Origin: Rheinheimera lutimaris
GTDB taxonomy: Bacteria > Pseudomonadota > Gammaproteobacteria > Enterobacterales > Alteromonadaceae
DNA: 64,000 nucleotides
Direction: 5' to 3'
NCBI RefSeq assembly: GCF_013283795.1
Contig: NZ_JABSOD010000002.1
Span: 62,001-126,000, forward strand
The position numbers and the translations under genes were made by a program. Below, piece by piece: positions 46,082 through 55,244 of the stretch. The notes beneath the pieces were generated by a model. The model worked only from the letters and a program-made list of their open reading frames with translations, made no database searches and was not told the DNA's origin. Numbering within the stretch: the stretch's first letter is position 1; each line of letters opens with the position of its first letter.

Positions 46082-48319
46082 TTAATATTGCCAGCGTACG
46101 CTCAGGGTTAGCTGGCGTGGCTTGCCGTAGTTAGCGTAATCAATGTTGGCCCAGTACTCCTTATCAAACAGGTTGGTTACGCTTAAGGTGCTGCTGAGTT
46201 TGTCGTTAAACTGCCAACTGGCAAACAAGTTGGCCAGCACATAGGCATCCTGGGTATAGGTAACGCCGGCAGTTTCTGTCGGATGACTTACACCATAGCC
46301 AACGGTTTCGCCCTGCCAGTTAAAGCCACCACCCAGCATTAACTTAGCCAGACTGCCGCTGAACTGATAATGCGTTGACAGCTGCGCTGAGTGCTTCGGC
46401 AGGTTGGTCCAAATTTTATCGTTAGCATGGCGCTTGGTATCGACATAGCTGTAGCCGGCATTCAGCAGCCAACCGGCAAATACATGGCCGCTGGCGCTGA
46501 TCTCAAAACCGCTGCTTTCTGTGCCGTTAACGCCGCGGTAAGCCGAACTGCCATCCGGCAGGCTGTTTTCCGGCTGGCTCAGGTCACGCACCGCATAGTT
46601 GTCTTGCCTGGTTTTGAAAACAGCAGCATTAACCGACAGCTGGCCGTCAAATACACTGCTCTTAACGCCCAGTTCAAGGTTTTCACCCAGCACCGGTGCA
46701 AGTAAGTTGTTGTCTTTATCCTTGTAGTTTTGCGGGCTGAAAATGTCGGTGTAGCTGATATACAAGCTATGCTGCTGCGACAGATCCCAAATTAAACCAA
46801 CATAAGGTGTTACTTCATTGCTGACTTTATAGGCGCCGCTGGTGGCGGTATATTGGCCGCCGGTATCAAAGTTGTCTGTCGCGGTTTGCCAACTGCTGAG
46901 ACGTGCACCGGCTACCAGTGACCAGTTGTCATGCAGCCTGAATCTGTTAGCCAGGTAAACACCGTGCTGTTTGGTCGTGGCCAAACGGTAGGCTCCGGTT
47001 TCACTGTATTGCGGCATTGGTGCTGTGCCATCATAGTGCCATGCATCCGGAACAGCGTAAGACCAGTCGGCTACTGAACTGAATAGCGTAGTTTCGGCTT
47101 CCAGTTCCGATACTGAGGCTCCGGCGATTAAATCGTGTTCCCGGCCCAACAGCAGATAACTGCCGGTAAGATAAACATCAAAACTGTTGCGGGTATCTTC
47201 GCCGGCACCTACACCGGCCAGCAGGGTTAAACCGCTGCCATCAGTGGGATCCGGAAAGCCGCTGGCATACACCCGCAAACTGGACACTTCGCCTTTGGTT
47301 TGGTTAATAGCGGCTTTGAGGTGCCAATTATTGTCAAAACGGTGGCTGATATCGCTGAACAGCGTATAGCTGTTGCGCTGCCAGTGGGTCCATGTCGGCG
47401 CATAGCTGGCAGATACCGGCAGGTTAGCCTCGCTGCCATCAGCGGCAAAAATGGGTATGGTGCCCCAAATAGTGCCTTCCGGTTTATTGTCCTGGCCTTG
47501 CACACCTACAGTTAGCGTGGTGCTGTCGGTTAAATCGGCTTCGGTAATTAGTAAACCGGCCAGTTTCTTTTCCCGGTAGCGGTCGCGAAAACTGTCGGCA
47601 TCCAACCCGGCTATTACTAACCGGCTGCGTACAGATGCATCTGCCGTTAGCGGCGTACTCACGTCAGCCACTGCGCGGCGCATCTGCCAGGAGCCAATAC
47701 TGGCCGACAACGACGCGGCAAGCTCTTTACCCGGCCGTTTACGCAGTAAATTTACCGTAGCTGAGGGTGAGCCGACGCCGGAGAATAAACCGTTGGCGCC
47801 GCGGATCACCTCAACGCGCTCGTACAGCGCGGTGTCGTACTCCTGGTTAGTGTTACCGCTGTAAGTCGGAATATCGTCAACCTGAAAATCAGTGATTTGA
47901 AAACCGCGGGCAAAGTACAACGGGCGCTGGGTGTCGTACAAGGTAACATTTACGCCTGGCACGTTCATCATTACATCATTGATATCAATCATATTAGCGG
48001 CTGCCATCAGTTCGGCAGACACGTCACTGACAGACTGCGGTATTTCCCGCGCAGTAAGCGGCATGCGGGTAGGCGTGCTTTCCAACAACCTTTTACCGGT
48101 AACACGGATGGTTTCAACTGAAGAGTCAGTTTGTTGTGTGTCTTCCTGCCCGTTTGTTGTGGCAGCCAGAGTACTGAGCGGCGAAACCGCCAGAGCAACC
48201 GCTAACGCCAGCGGCAGTGGACGAAAAGCAGAGCCGGTTGTACTGTCAGGCCGTGAGGCGGGTGCTGCAACAGTTGGGTTAACGGAACAGGCATAAGTGA
48301 AAAGCGGATGATAGCGCAA
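46082..48319 (-). CDS. TonB-dependent siderophore receptor (FhuE/FoxA-like)
   Basis: A 745-residue outer-membrane receptor. The start is TTG at 48319 with a GGAG site seven bases before it. A long N-terminal leader of about 50 residues includes the hydrophobic LPLALAVALAVSPLSTLA. The plug contains TREIPQSVSDVSAE, DVMMNVPGVNVTLYD, RGFQITDFQVDDIPTYSG and VEVIRGANGLFSGVGSPSATVNLLRKRP, the wording of FhuE/FoxA-type ferric-hydroxamate receptors. The barrel ends LSVRWQY. A Fur-box-like site is 24 bases upstream of the start. Confidence 0.92.
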   Translation of the reverse strand: MRYHPLFTYACSVNPTVAAPASRPDSTTGSAFRPLPLALAVALAVSPLSTLAATTNGQEDTQQTDSSVETIRVTGKRLLESTPTRMPLTAREIPQSVSDVSAELMAAANMIDINDVMMNVPGVNVTLYDTQRPLYFARGFQITDFQVDDIPTYSGNTNQEYDTALYERVEVIRGANGLFSGVGSPSATVNLLRKRPGKELAASLSASIGSWQMRRAVADVSTPLTADASVRSRLVIAGLDADSFRDRYREKKLAGLLITEADLTDSTTLTVGVQGQDNKPEGTIWGTIPIFAADGSEANLPVSASYAPTWTHWQRNSYTLFSDISHRFDNNWHLKAAINQTKGEVSSLRVYASGFPDPTDGSGLTLLAGVGAGEDTRNSFDVYLTGSYLLLGREHDLIAGASVSELEAETTLFSSVADWSYAVPDAWHYDGTAPMPQYSETGAYRLATTKQHGVYLANRFRLHDNWSLVAGARLSSWQTATDNFDTGGQYTATSGAYKVSNEVTPYVGLIWDLSQQHSLYISYTDIFSPQNYKDKDNNLLAPVLGENLELGVKSSVFDGQLSVNAAVFKTRQDNYAVRDLSQPENSLPDGSSAYRGVNGTESSGFEISASGHVFAGWLLNAGYSYVDTKRHANDKIWTNLPKHSAQLSTHYQFSGSLAKLMLGGGFNWQGETVGYGVSHPTETAGVTYTQDAYVLANLFASWQFNDKLSSTLSVTNLFDKEYWANIDYANYGKPRQLTLSVRWQY

Positions 48320-48342
48320 GCGGAAACTCCTTTATATGTTAA

Positions 48343-48357
48343 TGCTAATTGTTATCA
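48343..48357. promoter_or_regulatory. Fur box upstream of FhuE/FoxA-like receptor
   Basis: On the minus strand TGATAAC-A-ATTAGCA, matching 12 of 14 positions of the 7-1-7 Fur consensus. It is immediately upstream of the receptor gene. Confidence 0.75.
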
Positions 48358-48446
48358 TTTGCATTGTAACCATATGTTGGAGTTAGCACAAGTTGTCAAA
48401 GCTAAGCAAATACCTGCCGTTAGCCAACGGCTATAGTGCAGCGATG

Positions 48447-49838
48447 CTACCCGCCAAGTAGCGCTATCGTTTGCTGGTAGGGCAGGCGTAAGGCATCAAT
48501 GGCTTCCTGCTCTGATTTAATATTGGTATAACCGATCACCAAACCATAGCGTTTGCTGTTGCCGGCGTACCATACCGACAGCGGAAAAACTAACAACCGG
48601 TGTTGCTGCCATATTTCGGCTAATTGTTCGTCCTGGCTACCGCTTGTTAAAAAAGCCACTATGTGCATCCCGCCGTCAGTTAGCTCGACATAAAACTGTG
48701 TTGGGTATACCTGCTGTAAGGCGTTTAATACCATTTGCCGGCGCGCCTGATACAGCGTGCGCATCTTTTTTAAGTGCTTAAAAAAATGTCCTTCAGCAAT
48801 AAAGCGGCTGAGAATTTGCTGCGGTAACAGCGGCAGGCTGGTTTCAACAATTTCTGCTGTTTCATGAAAGCGATTGATCAGCGCTTTGGGCAGCACTATG
48901 TAGCTGATGCGCATGGCCGGCATAATGGTTTTGCTAAAGGTACCAACATAAATTACGCGGTCGGCCGCGTCCTGGCTCTTTAGCGCAGGCAGCACTTTTT
49001 TGGTGTAATGAAATTCGCCGTCGTAATCATCTTCTATTATCCAGGCACGTTGGTTTTGCGCCCAGTCTAATAACTGCTGCCGCCTTGGCAGTGACAACGT
49101 AACCGCCAGCGGGCTGTGGTGTGCCGGGGAGGTAATGACAAAGCGGGTATCCTGATGGTGCTGCAGCAAATAACCGATATTCAGTCCCTGGCGGTCAACC
49201 GGCACGTAGTGCAGGTTTTCAACAATACGTTTTAACAGCTTCTGGCCGAAAAAGTATCCGGGGTCTTCAAATACGACTTTATCTTGTCGTGTCGCCAGTG
49301 CCTGTAAAATCAGCGCGATACTGTGTTTGTAGCCACTGGTAATACAAATCTGGCTGGCATTGCAATTCAGACCACGCGAGATATTAACGTAGTTAGCAAT
49401 AGCTTCACGCAGCGGCGGGTGGCCCATTACCGGCGGTGTCAGCATTTGTTCGGGCCGCATCGCCCGGATGGCTTTACCTGACAGCAGCAACCACTTTTTA
49501 TACGGAAATTCATCCAGTGACGGAATGCCCAGCCGGAAAAAACCGGGGTTGTCGCGCAAATCAATTAATTGCTGCAATTTGCTATCTTCAACCGGCGTGC
49601 TTATCGCCACCCTGGCAATGTTCAGCTGCAAATCCGGGTTAACCTGAGTGCCGCGCGCGCCTTTGCTGACTAGATATCCTTCGCCAATCAAAATGTTATA
49701 GGCCGTTTCCACTGTTTTTTTCGCAACGCCAAGATCTGCCGCCAGTACGCGGATAGCCGGTACTTTTTCGCCCGGTTTCAGGTTGCCGCTTAAGATTTGC
49801 TGTTTATAGCGCTGATAAATTGCCTGATAGCCGGTCAT
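48447..49838 (-). CDS. MocR/PdxR-type regulator (GntR HTH + aminotransferase domain)
   Basis: A 463-residue chimeric regulator. Residues about 3-70 form a GntR winged helix (YQRYKQQILSGNLKPGEKVPAIRVLAADLGVAKKTVETAYNILIGEGYL). Residues about 100-455 form a type I aminotransferase-like domain with the PLP lysine in YVGTFSKTIMPAMRISY. These proteins sense PLP or amino-compound aldimines and act as activators. There is no pdxST or gabT nearby. It is divergent from an azoreductase and an AhpD-like protein, which it may regulate. Confidence 0.92.
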   Translation of the reverse strand: MTGYQAIYQRYKQQILSGNLKPGEKVPAIRVLAADLGVAKKTVETAYNILIGEGYLVSKGARGTQVNPDLQLNIARVAISTPVEDSKLQQLIDLRDNPGFFRLGIPSLDEFPYKKWLLLSGKAIRAMRPEQMLTPPVMGHPPLREAIANYVNISRGLNCNASQICITSGYKHSIALILQALATRQDKVVFEDPGYFFGQKLLKRIVENLHYVPVDRQGLNIGYLLQHHQDTRFVITSPAHHSPLAVTLSLPRRQQLLDWAQNQRAWIIEDDYDGEFHYTKKVLPALKSQDAADRVIYVGTFSKTIMPAMRISYIVLPKALINRFHETAEIVETSLPLLPQQILSRFIAEGHFFKHLKKMRTLYQARRQMVLNALQQVYPTQFYVELTDGGMHIVAFLTSGSQDEQLAEIWQQHRLLVFPLSVWYAGNSKRYGLVIGYTNIKSEQEAIDALRLPYQQTIALLGG

Positions 49839-49852
49839 TATGTCCTACCTAA

Positions 49853-49869
49853 ATACATTGTTTTTGTAT
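49853..49869. promoter_or_regulatory. Palindromic operator candidate between MocR-type regulator and azoR
   Basis: ATACATTGTTTTTGTAT contains the inverted pair ATACA/T-GTAT around a T-rich centre, 15 bases upstream of the regulator start and in the 118-base divergent promoter region. It is a plausible binding site for the regulator, but not proven. Confidence 0.35.
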
Positions 49870-49956
49870 CTTTCAAATATGGCATGAAAGGCTAGACTTT
49901 GCACATCAGAACGACACAGCAAGCCCCAATTGCCAAAGGCTTTGCCAGGAGAATGT

Positions 49957-50577
49957 ATGAAACTGTTACATATTAAAGTCAGCCCGAACTTAACCGGCTC
50001 GGCGTCCAGAATCGTTGCCAACCACCTGTTGACCAAATTAAATCAGCGCTACCGGGCTTTGACCGAAACGGTACTGGATTTGGCACAGCAACCGCTGCCA
50101 CATCTGGATGCGTTAACTGTCAGTGCATTTTTGACTAAAGCCGAAGAACGTAGCGCAGAGCAACGGCAAGCTTTAGCGTTATCAGAACAACTGGTAGATC
50201 AATTGCTGGCACACGATACGCTGCTGATCTCATCACCAATGTGGAATTTAGGCCTGCCGTCAGTATTAAAAGCCTGGTTTGACCATATTACCCGCGCCGG
50301 TCGCACCTTTGCTTTTACCGCCGAAGGCGAAAAAGTCGGCCTGGTAACTGATAAAAAAGTTTTTGTTGTGCTGGCTAACGGCACACCTCTTATTGGCTGG
50401 CCCACTGAAGCGGACGACCAGTTTACCCCTTATATCACCACAGCTTTGCGTTACATCGGCATTACCGATGTGCGTTTTATCCGGGTCGACGGTACCCATC
50501 ATCCATTAACTAAAACAGCAGCGGTACCGGAGGCTATCGCTGCTGCTGATCTGCTCGTCAACATGTTACCCGCTTAA
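49957..50577 (+). CDS. azoR: FMN-dependent NADH-azoreductase
   Basis: A 206-residue flavodoxin-fold quinone/azo reductase. The opening MKLLHIKVSPNLTGSASRIV and the FMN-binding loop SPMWNLGLPSVLKAWFDHITRAGRTF match AzoR. It reduces quinones or azo compounds with NADH, in a two-electron manner that limits redox cycling. GGAGA lies before the ATG at 49957. A gene for an AhpD-like protein follows 28 bases later, likely in the same operon. Confidence 0.92.
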   Translation: MKLLHIKVSPNLTGSASRIVANHLLTKLNQRYRALTETVLDLAQQPLPHLDALTVSAFLTKAEERSAEQRQALALSEQLVDQLLAHDTLLISSPMWNLGLPSVLKAWFDHITRAGRTFAFTAEGEKVGLVTDKKVFVVLANGTPLIGWPTEADDQFTPYITTALRYIGITDVRFIRVDGTHHPLTKTAAVPEAIAAADLLVNMLPA

Positions 50578-50605
50578 CTTAACCTTAAACACCGGAGTAA
50601 TTACC

Positions 50606-51085
50606 ATGACTACAAGACTAAACCACTTTGAAACCACACCGGCTTTAACCAAGGCGTTGATGGATGCCAGCATGGCAGCTTACAAAACCTCAATTGATCC
50701 GTTGATCAAAAGCCTGATCGATATTCGTGCATCGCAGTTAAACGGCTGTGCCTTTTGTCTGGATATGCATATCAAACAGGCAAAAATTAAAGGCGAGCGT
50801 GAATTGCGTATTTACCATGTGGCTATCTGGCGCGAATCACCACTATTTAACGCCAAAGAAAAAGCCGCCCTGGCGTTAACCGAAGCGTTAACAAAATTGC
50901 CGGATACCGGTGTCAGCGACGAGCTGTACACGGCCACAAAAGAGCATTTCACCGATGTAGAAATGTCTGAACTGACCTACAGCATTGGCCTGATTAACTT
51001 TTGGAACCGGATGCAGATTTTGGCATTGATGCAGCCTGGCTCGCAAGATGCGGCTTTTGGTTTAACTAAAGCTGGTTTGAACTGA
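50606..51085 (+). CDS. AhpD-like/carboxymuconolactone decarboxylase family protein
   Basis: A 159-residue protein of the AhpD-like fold, with the redox-active pattern NGCAFCLDMHIKQAK (CxxC then His), as in alkylhydroperoxidase-like members. It probably acts in thiol-based peroxide or stress defence; the substrate is unknown. GGAG precedes the start. Being downstream of azoR it suggests a stress operon under the divergent MocR-type regulator. Confidence 0.9.
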   Translation: MTTRLNHFETTPALTKALMDASMAAYKTSIDPLIKSLIDIRASQLNGCAFCLDMHIKQAKIKGERELRIYHVAIWRESPLFNAKEKAALALTEALTKLPDTGVSDELYTATKEHFTDVEMSELTYSIGLINFWNRMQILALMQPGSQDAAFGLTKAGLN

Positions 51086-51095
51086 TTAGCCGCTT

Positions 51096-51127
51096 AAAGC
51101 AGGAGGTGCCACTGCACCTCCGGCTTT
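51096..51127 (+). terminator. Terminator after azoR-ahpD-like operon
   Basis: The stem AAAGC-a-GGAGGTGC pairs with GCACCTCC-g-GCTTT around a 4-base loop. The T-run after it is short (TACTATTAT), so it is a moderate terminator. Confidence 0.8.
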
Positions 51128-51261
51128 ACTATTATAAATCGCTATGAGGGCCGGTCATTTCGGTGACAAAAACTGTAATGTCGCGCTAAGTAGTCCGTTG
51201 CCATGTTTTGCAAGTAACACGCTGCCGGGCTATTAAACGCGGCAGAAAGTGACGATAGCAA

Positions 51262-52008
51262 TCAGCGTTTTACACAGGCAAATAATGCATTGCCGGAAGT
51301 GGTGTCCCAGGGGGATATTTTGTCGTAGTCGTGCGCCAGCATATGCACGTCAAAATAAGGGCTTAACAGCGCCTGTAACTGTGCAAAACTGACGGCTACC
51401 ATGGAGTGTTCGTCTTGCCACAGCTGAGTATTGCCGCTGTTGGTTTTTGCGATGCTCAGCCGCAGTGCTTGTTGCTCGCCATCGCCGCGGTAATGCCACA
51501 GCGATTCAAATACAAAATAGCTGTCGTCGTGCACAGTGCTGTGGCGCACGGCGCTGTGGTTACAAATTTTGTCTTTATCTACCGCGTTAAAGCAAAATAC
51601 CCCGCCCGGGGTTAAGGCGGCATAAACACTGGCAATGCATTGCGCCAACAGGGCAATATTCTGATTGTAATGAATTGAATATAAAAAGCAGGTAATTAAA
51701 TCCACCGGTTTATCCGGCGTAAAGCTGCACATATTTTGCAGCATAAAGTTGGCTTGCGGGCAGCGGGCTTTGGCCAAATCCAGCATAGGCTGGTTTATAT
51801 CCAGCCCGCTGCTGTGGTAACCATAGTCGATAAAGTGGCGGATATGCGGCCCGGTGCCGCAGGCTAAATCAAGATGGTTATTGCCACCGTTACCCAGCAA
51901 ACGGTTTAAGCGGTGTACGGTATTGCTCTGCGCCGGGTAGTTGATGTCGCAGCACATTAAATCATAGTAGCCGGATAAATCCGTGTATAACGCATTGGAC
52001 GACATCAT
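51262..52008 (-). CDS. Class I SAM-dependent methyltransferase
   Basis: A 248-residue methyltransferase. Motif I is NHLDLACGTGPHIRHFIDYGY (about residues 40-60), with GLDINQPMLDLAKARCP and PVDLITCFLYSIHY after it. The substrate is unknown. The start codon is one of two adjacent ATGs (52008 or 52005); no good ribosome site separates them. The gene stands alone between the AhpD-like unit and the glutaredoxin-like gene. Confidence 0.88.
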   Translation of the reverse strand: MMSSNALYTDLSGYYDLMCCDINYPAQSNTVHRLNRLLGNGGNNHLDLACGTGPHIRHFIDYGYHSSGLDINQPMLDLAKARCPQANFMLQNMCSFTPDKPVDLITCFLYSIHYNQNIALLAQCIASVYAALTPGGVFCFNAVDKDKICNHSAVRHSTVHDDSYFVFESLWHYRGDGEQQALRLSIAKTNSGNTQLWQDEHSMVAVSFAQLQALLSPYFDVHMLAHDYDKISPWDTTSGNALFACVKR

Positions 52009-52113
52009 TGCTGCATAACCATTGTTACAACGTGCGCAGGCACAATTTAGGGTGGCGCATTCTATAGCAGTTAAGCTGTTTTGCGAAGCAGGATTATTTC
52101 GCGGCAGATACCG

Positions 52114-52518
52114 CTATGCCTTAGCCGGGCTTTGCTCAAAACGTTGTTGTAAATACGCGATAATAGCCGTCGATTCATACAGCCATTCTGTATCACCGGC
52201 GCTTGTTTCAATGCGCAGGCAGGGCACCTTTATCTTGCCACCGGCAGTTTCAAGCTCGCTACGGTATTGCTGATTATGCTGCGCATCGCGTTTGCTGATA
52301 TTAAGCCCCAGCCGTGCCATTTCTTTGCGTACTTTGATGCAAAACGGGCAAGCACTGAATTGATACAGTGCCAGTTGCCGGCAGGCGGCATCGATATCTT
52401 GTTGTTCTGCCTGGCTGCGCACTATGGCTTTGGGCGTAGTAAGCTTTTCTGCCAGTAGCATAAACGGCGTTAAGATCAGGCGAATAAAGCGGAAAAATAA
52501 ACGAATAAACAAGCGCAT
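52114..52518 (-). CDS. Glutaredoxin/GST-N-like membrane-anchored protein
   Basis: A 134-residue protein. The first about 25 residues are hydrophobic (LFIRLFFRFIRLILTPFMLLAE) and could anchor it in the membrane. The C-terminal part has a thioredoxin-fold CPFC active site in LYQFSACPFCIKVRKEMARLGL, followed by KVPCLRIE and WLYESTAIIAYLQQRF, the glutathione-S-transferase N-terminal/glutaredoxin layout. It is likely a glutathione-linked oxidoreductase. Confidence 0.87.
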   Translation of the reverse strand: MRLFIRLFFRFIRLILTPFMLLAEKLTTPKAIVRSQAEQQDIDAACRQLALYQFSACPFCIKVRKEMARLGLNISKRDAQHNQQYRSELETAGGKIKVPCLRIETSAGDTEWLYESTAIIAYLQQRFEQSPAKA

Positions 52519-52641
52519 AGACTACTCTGCAGGTTAAGTTTTTATCGGGATATCATCTGACAACCGCGCTAGTGTAACATTGCCGCTGCGGTTATGCCTA
52601 TGCTGCGGCCGGGCTTAGCAGCATAACCGCAGCGTAGCAGC

Positions 52642-53046
52642 TCAGCGATGGTAAGCGCCTTCGCGCTCCGGTTGGTATACCACGTCTTCCACGGTAATAG
52701 TCGACATATCACCGCCGGGTAAAGGCCAGTTAATGCTATCGCCGGTTTTCAAGCCAAGTAAGGCACAACCTACCGGCGCCAGCACCGAAATAGTATTACC
52801 GCTTTGGCCGGCGTCTTTCGGGTATACCAGGGTTAAGGTGCTTATTTTGCCGTTGCCTAAGCGAAAACGTACGCTGGAATTCATGCTGATCACATTGGCC
52901 GGCAGTTGCTCCGGAGCCACCACACTGGCGCGCTCCAGCTCCTGGCTTAAGGTGTCATAGCCAACGCTGTCAGCGCTCAGGTTGGCAAGCAGGGCATCCA
53001 GCCGGTCGTAATCGGTAGTGGACAGAACGATATCGGGGGTTTTCAT
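52642..53046 (-). CDS. rnk: Regulator of nucleoside diphosphate kinase (Rnk)
   Basis: A 134-residue Rnk-type protein, with an N-terminal short coiled region (LSTTDYDRLDALLANLSAD) and a GreA/GreB-like C-terminal domain (RFRLGNGKISTLTLVYPKDAG, ISVLAPVGCALLGLKTGDSINWPLP). Rnk binds RNA polymerase without cleavage activity and affects Ndk and alginate-type regulation in related bacteria. AAGGAG precedes the ATG. A paralogous gene ends 12 bases upstream, in the same direction. Confidence 0.92.
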   Translation of the reverse strand: MKTPDIVLSTTDYDRLDALLANLSADSVGYDTLSQELERASVVAPEQLPANVISMNSSVRFRLGNGKISTLTLVYPKDAGQSGNTISVLAPVGCALLGLKTGDSINWPLPGGDMSTITVEDVVYQPEREGAYHR

Positions 53047-53057
53047 TGTCAGCTCCT

Positions 53058-53480
53058 TTATTTTAAGCTCGTTGATGTGTCGTGCTTAACAGTGTGTTTA
53101 ACGTAAAGCACAGTGAGTATGCGAAAGCGCAGGGTGCAACCTAACAGTTGCAGTGAGATAACGGTGTCAGCCGTTTTACCCGGCAAGGTACAGCCCAGTG
53201 GTGATAACAACGAAATGCGGCCTTTGTGAAAATCCGCTTGCGCCGGATTAACCAGTTGCAGCCAGCCACGCTCGCCGGTGTCAAGGTTTTGCAGTTCAAC
53301 CGTACTGCCCGGGCGAATACAGCCGTTGCAGCTCAGCCGGCTTTGATTTTTGCTGTCGGCAATAGCATGCAACATGTGGCTCAGTTGCAGCGCGGTCAGC
53401 GGAAATAATTGCCGGCAGGCCAATTGGGCAATAGTGCAGGCAACAATCTTGTTGGATTGTTTCGGGTAGCAAAAATACAT
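53058..53480 (-). CDS. Rnk/GreA-C-terminal-like paralogue
   Basis: A 140-residue protein. The second half (IRPGSTVELQNLDTGERGWLQLVNPAQADFHKGRISLLSPLGCTLPGKTADTVISLQL-type) has the same GreA/GreB C-terminal domain as the neighbouring Rnk. The first half differs, carries four cysteines (C4, C15, C22 and one in SCNGC), and has no coiled-coil. It probably binds RNA polymerase near the secondary channel. The cysteine cluster could bind metal or sense redox, which is inference. GGAG precedes the ATG. Confidence 0.75.
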   Translation of the reverse strand: MYFCYPKQSNKIVACTIAQLACRQLFPLTALQLSHMLHAIADSKNQSRLSCNGCIRPGSTVELQNLDTGERGWLQLVNPAQADFHKGRISLLSPLGCTLPGKTADTVISLQLLGCTLRFRILTVLYVKHTVKHDTSTSLK

Positions 53481-53796
53481 TACAGCTCCGCATTACACAG
53501 ATAAAAATGGTATGGGTGATAAGCAGGTGTTACGCCGGTTTCGCGCAGGGCAAAACCGGCCTAGGAATGGCAGGCGATAGCGGTATTGTGCCGGCAGTAA
53601 ACTTTGCAGTTTAGTGCCTTAAGCTTAAGGTAAGTTTGCATGGGGCAACCATAATGCATTGACCGCAAAACTGCAATATCATTGCCGCCTCACCAACCCG
53701 CAGCAATTGCATTCCGGCGTGTTCCGGGCGATATTTACTTGTTAACATATCAGCAGACGTAGCGGTTTAGGGATAACTAATACAGGGTTGTGGTAA
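53481..53796. other. 316-base intergenic region
   Basis: No gene recognised. It contains an 8-bp inverted repeat GCCGGTTT/AAACCGGC near 53533-53561 and an AT-rich stretch upstream of the solute-binding gene that may hold promoters for both divergent units. Confidence 0.4.
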
Positions 53797-54534
53797 ATGA
53801 AGCTGTTTTTGAGTTGGGTTTTACTGTGCTTGAGCACGGCGCTGTGCAGCGCTGAAATAAAACCGCTGCGCATTGCCATACCGGATTATCCGCCTTATAC
53901 CGTGCTGGCAGAGGACGGGTTCAGTGGGCCCGGTTACGATGCCTTTGTGGCCATTATGGCTGAAGCCGGGCTGCGTTATCAGCTGCAGCCTGTACCCAAT
54001 TTCGGCCGTGCTTTGGTTGATATGCAAAACCAGTTGATAGATGTATTTTTTCTGGCAACTGAAAATGCCGGGCGTAACCAAGTTGCACGCTTTTCTGCGC
54101 CGGTGATCATCACCGACTGGAGCTGGGTTTGGCTGAAAGAACGCACTGAAATTAGCCCGGGCAGCGCTAAATTTAAGCAAAATGCGCTGGTGTCGGCACA
54201 AATGAACAGTAATGTGTTCTCCTGGCTGGAGCAGCATAACTATAAGATCACCGCCGGTACTAACGACATTCACGGCTTATTTAACTTGCTGGATTTTAAC
54301 CGCGTAGATGCCATTATGTTGCCCTCAAGTGTCGCCCGTGCCCTTATCGCCAGGCAACAGTTGGACGAATCGCGCTACAACATTCAGCAGGAAATAAGCT
54401 TGCCGTTTGGTTTTTATGTCAGTAACAGCTATCTGGCAGTGCAACCGGATATTCTGCAGCGGCTGAATAAGGCGATTGCAATATTTCATGCTAACGCGGC
54501 CGCAAAAGAAGCACCGCAGCAGCAAGATAAGTAA
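53797..54534 (+). CDS. Solute-binding family 3-like protein, stand-alone
   Basis: A 245-residue exported binding protein: signal peptide about 1-19 (ending LCSAE), then LRIAIPDYPPYTVLAEDGFSGPGYDAFVAIMAEAGL, the amino-acid-binding type I pattern. There is no linked transporter. It is the second such stand-alone binding protein in the window (the other is at 45125). Confidence 0.85.
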   Translation: MKLFLSWVLLCLSTALCSAEIKPLRIAIPDYPPYTVLAEDGFSGPGYDAFVAIMAEAGLRYQLQPVPNFGRALVDMQNQLIDVFFLATENAGRNQVARFSAPVIITDWSWVWLKERTEISPGSAKFKQNALVSAQMNSNVFSWLEQHNYKITAGTNDIHGLFNLLDFNRVDAIMLPSSVARALIARQQLDESRYNIQQEISLPFGFYVSNSYLAVQPDILQRLNKAIAIFHANAAAKEAPQQQDK

Positions 54535-54651
54535 CTCAATCGGCTACAGCAGCTTAATTTCACTTATTGTTAATAAAAGGTGTTTATTTGCTCAAATAAA
54601 AGCTTTAAAGTGTGCTGCAATTATTTAACATTGAATAGCGGAGTATCAATT

Positions 54652-55227
54652 TTGCGCACTTTAGCTTTTTTTACAGTAGTTTTTGCTGTGTTATTGGCAA
54701 CAGGCTGTGTTGCTACCTCTGACAACAACAGTTCGGCCAGCGTAGCCGCAAATGCCGACTCAGCAAGAGCGCAAACCCTGTTTAGTGCCAGGTTACAGCC
54801 GGCCGACGGTATTGCGCTTTCAACACCGGCAGAACATCTGCTTAAAGTGTCTTTTCCCGGTGTTACTGCCTTTTCTCATGACGGTGCCGGGCTTAGCGAC
54901 GAACTGCAACGTCAGCTCACTGCAGTAATCAGCGCTTTAGACGGCATTAACTATCAACATCTTACTGTACTTGGCCATACCGATAGCTCAGGCCGGCTGG
55001 CGTACAACAACACCTTGTCACAACAGCGGGCAGAGCAGGTGATGACGTTTTTACAGCAGCAGGGCCTGCCAGCTACACAATTGGTTGCAGAGGGCCGCGG
55101 CCCGGCAGAGCCGATAGCAGATAACACTACCGTACAGGGCCGTGCTGCTAACCGCAGGGTAGAGCTGGTTGTCAGCTTTGCTGAGAACAGTGTAACCGGC
55201 GCAAATGTAACCGCGACCACAGATTAA
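54652..55227 (+). CDS. OmpA-like outer-membrane lipoprotein
   Basis: A 191-residue lipoprotein: lipobox LLATGC near residue 18 and a C-terminal OmpA domain (about 75-180) with the peptidoglycan-binding pattern LGHTDSSGRLAYNNTLSQQRAEQV and NRRVELVVSF. It links the outer membrane to the cell wall. TTG at 54652, eight bases after GGAG, is the best start; a GTG start at 54580 would add 24 residues before the signal peptide. Confidence 0.87.
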   Translation: MRTLAFFTVVFAVLLATGCVATSDNNSSASVAANADSARAQTLFSARLQPADGIALSTPAEHLLKVSFPGVTAFSHDGAGLSDELQRQLTAVISALDGINYQHLTVLGHTDSSGRLAYNNTLSQQRAEQVMTFLQQQGLPATQLVAEGRGPAEPIADNTTVQGRAANRRVELVVSFAENSVTGANVTATTD

Positions 55228-55244
55228 CAGACACTGCGCCGGTT

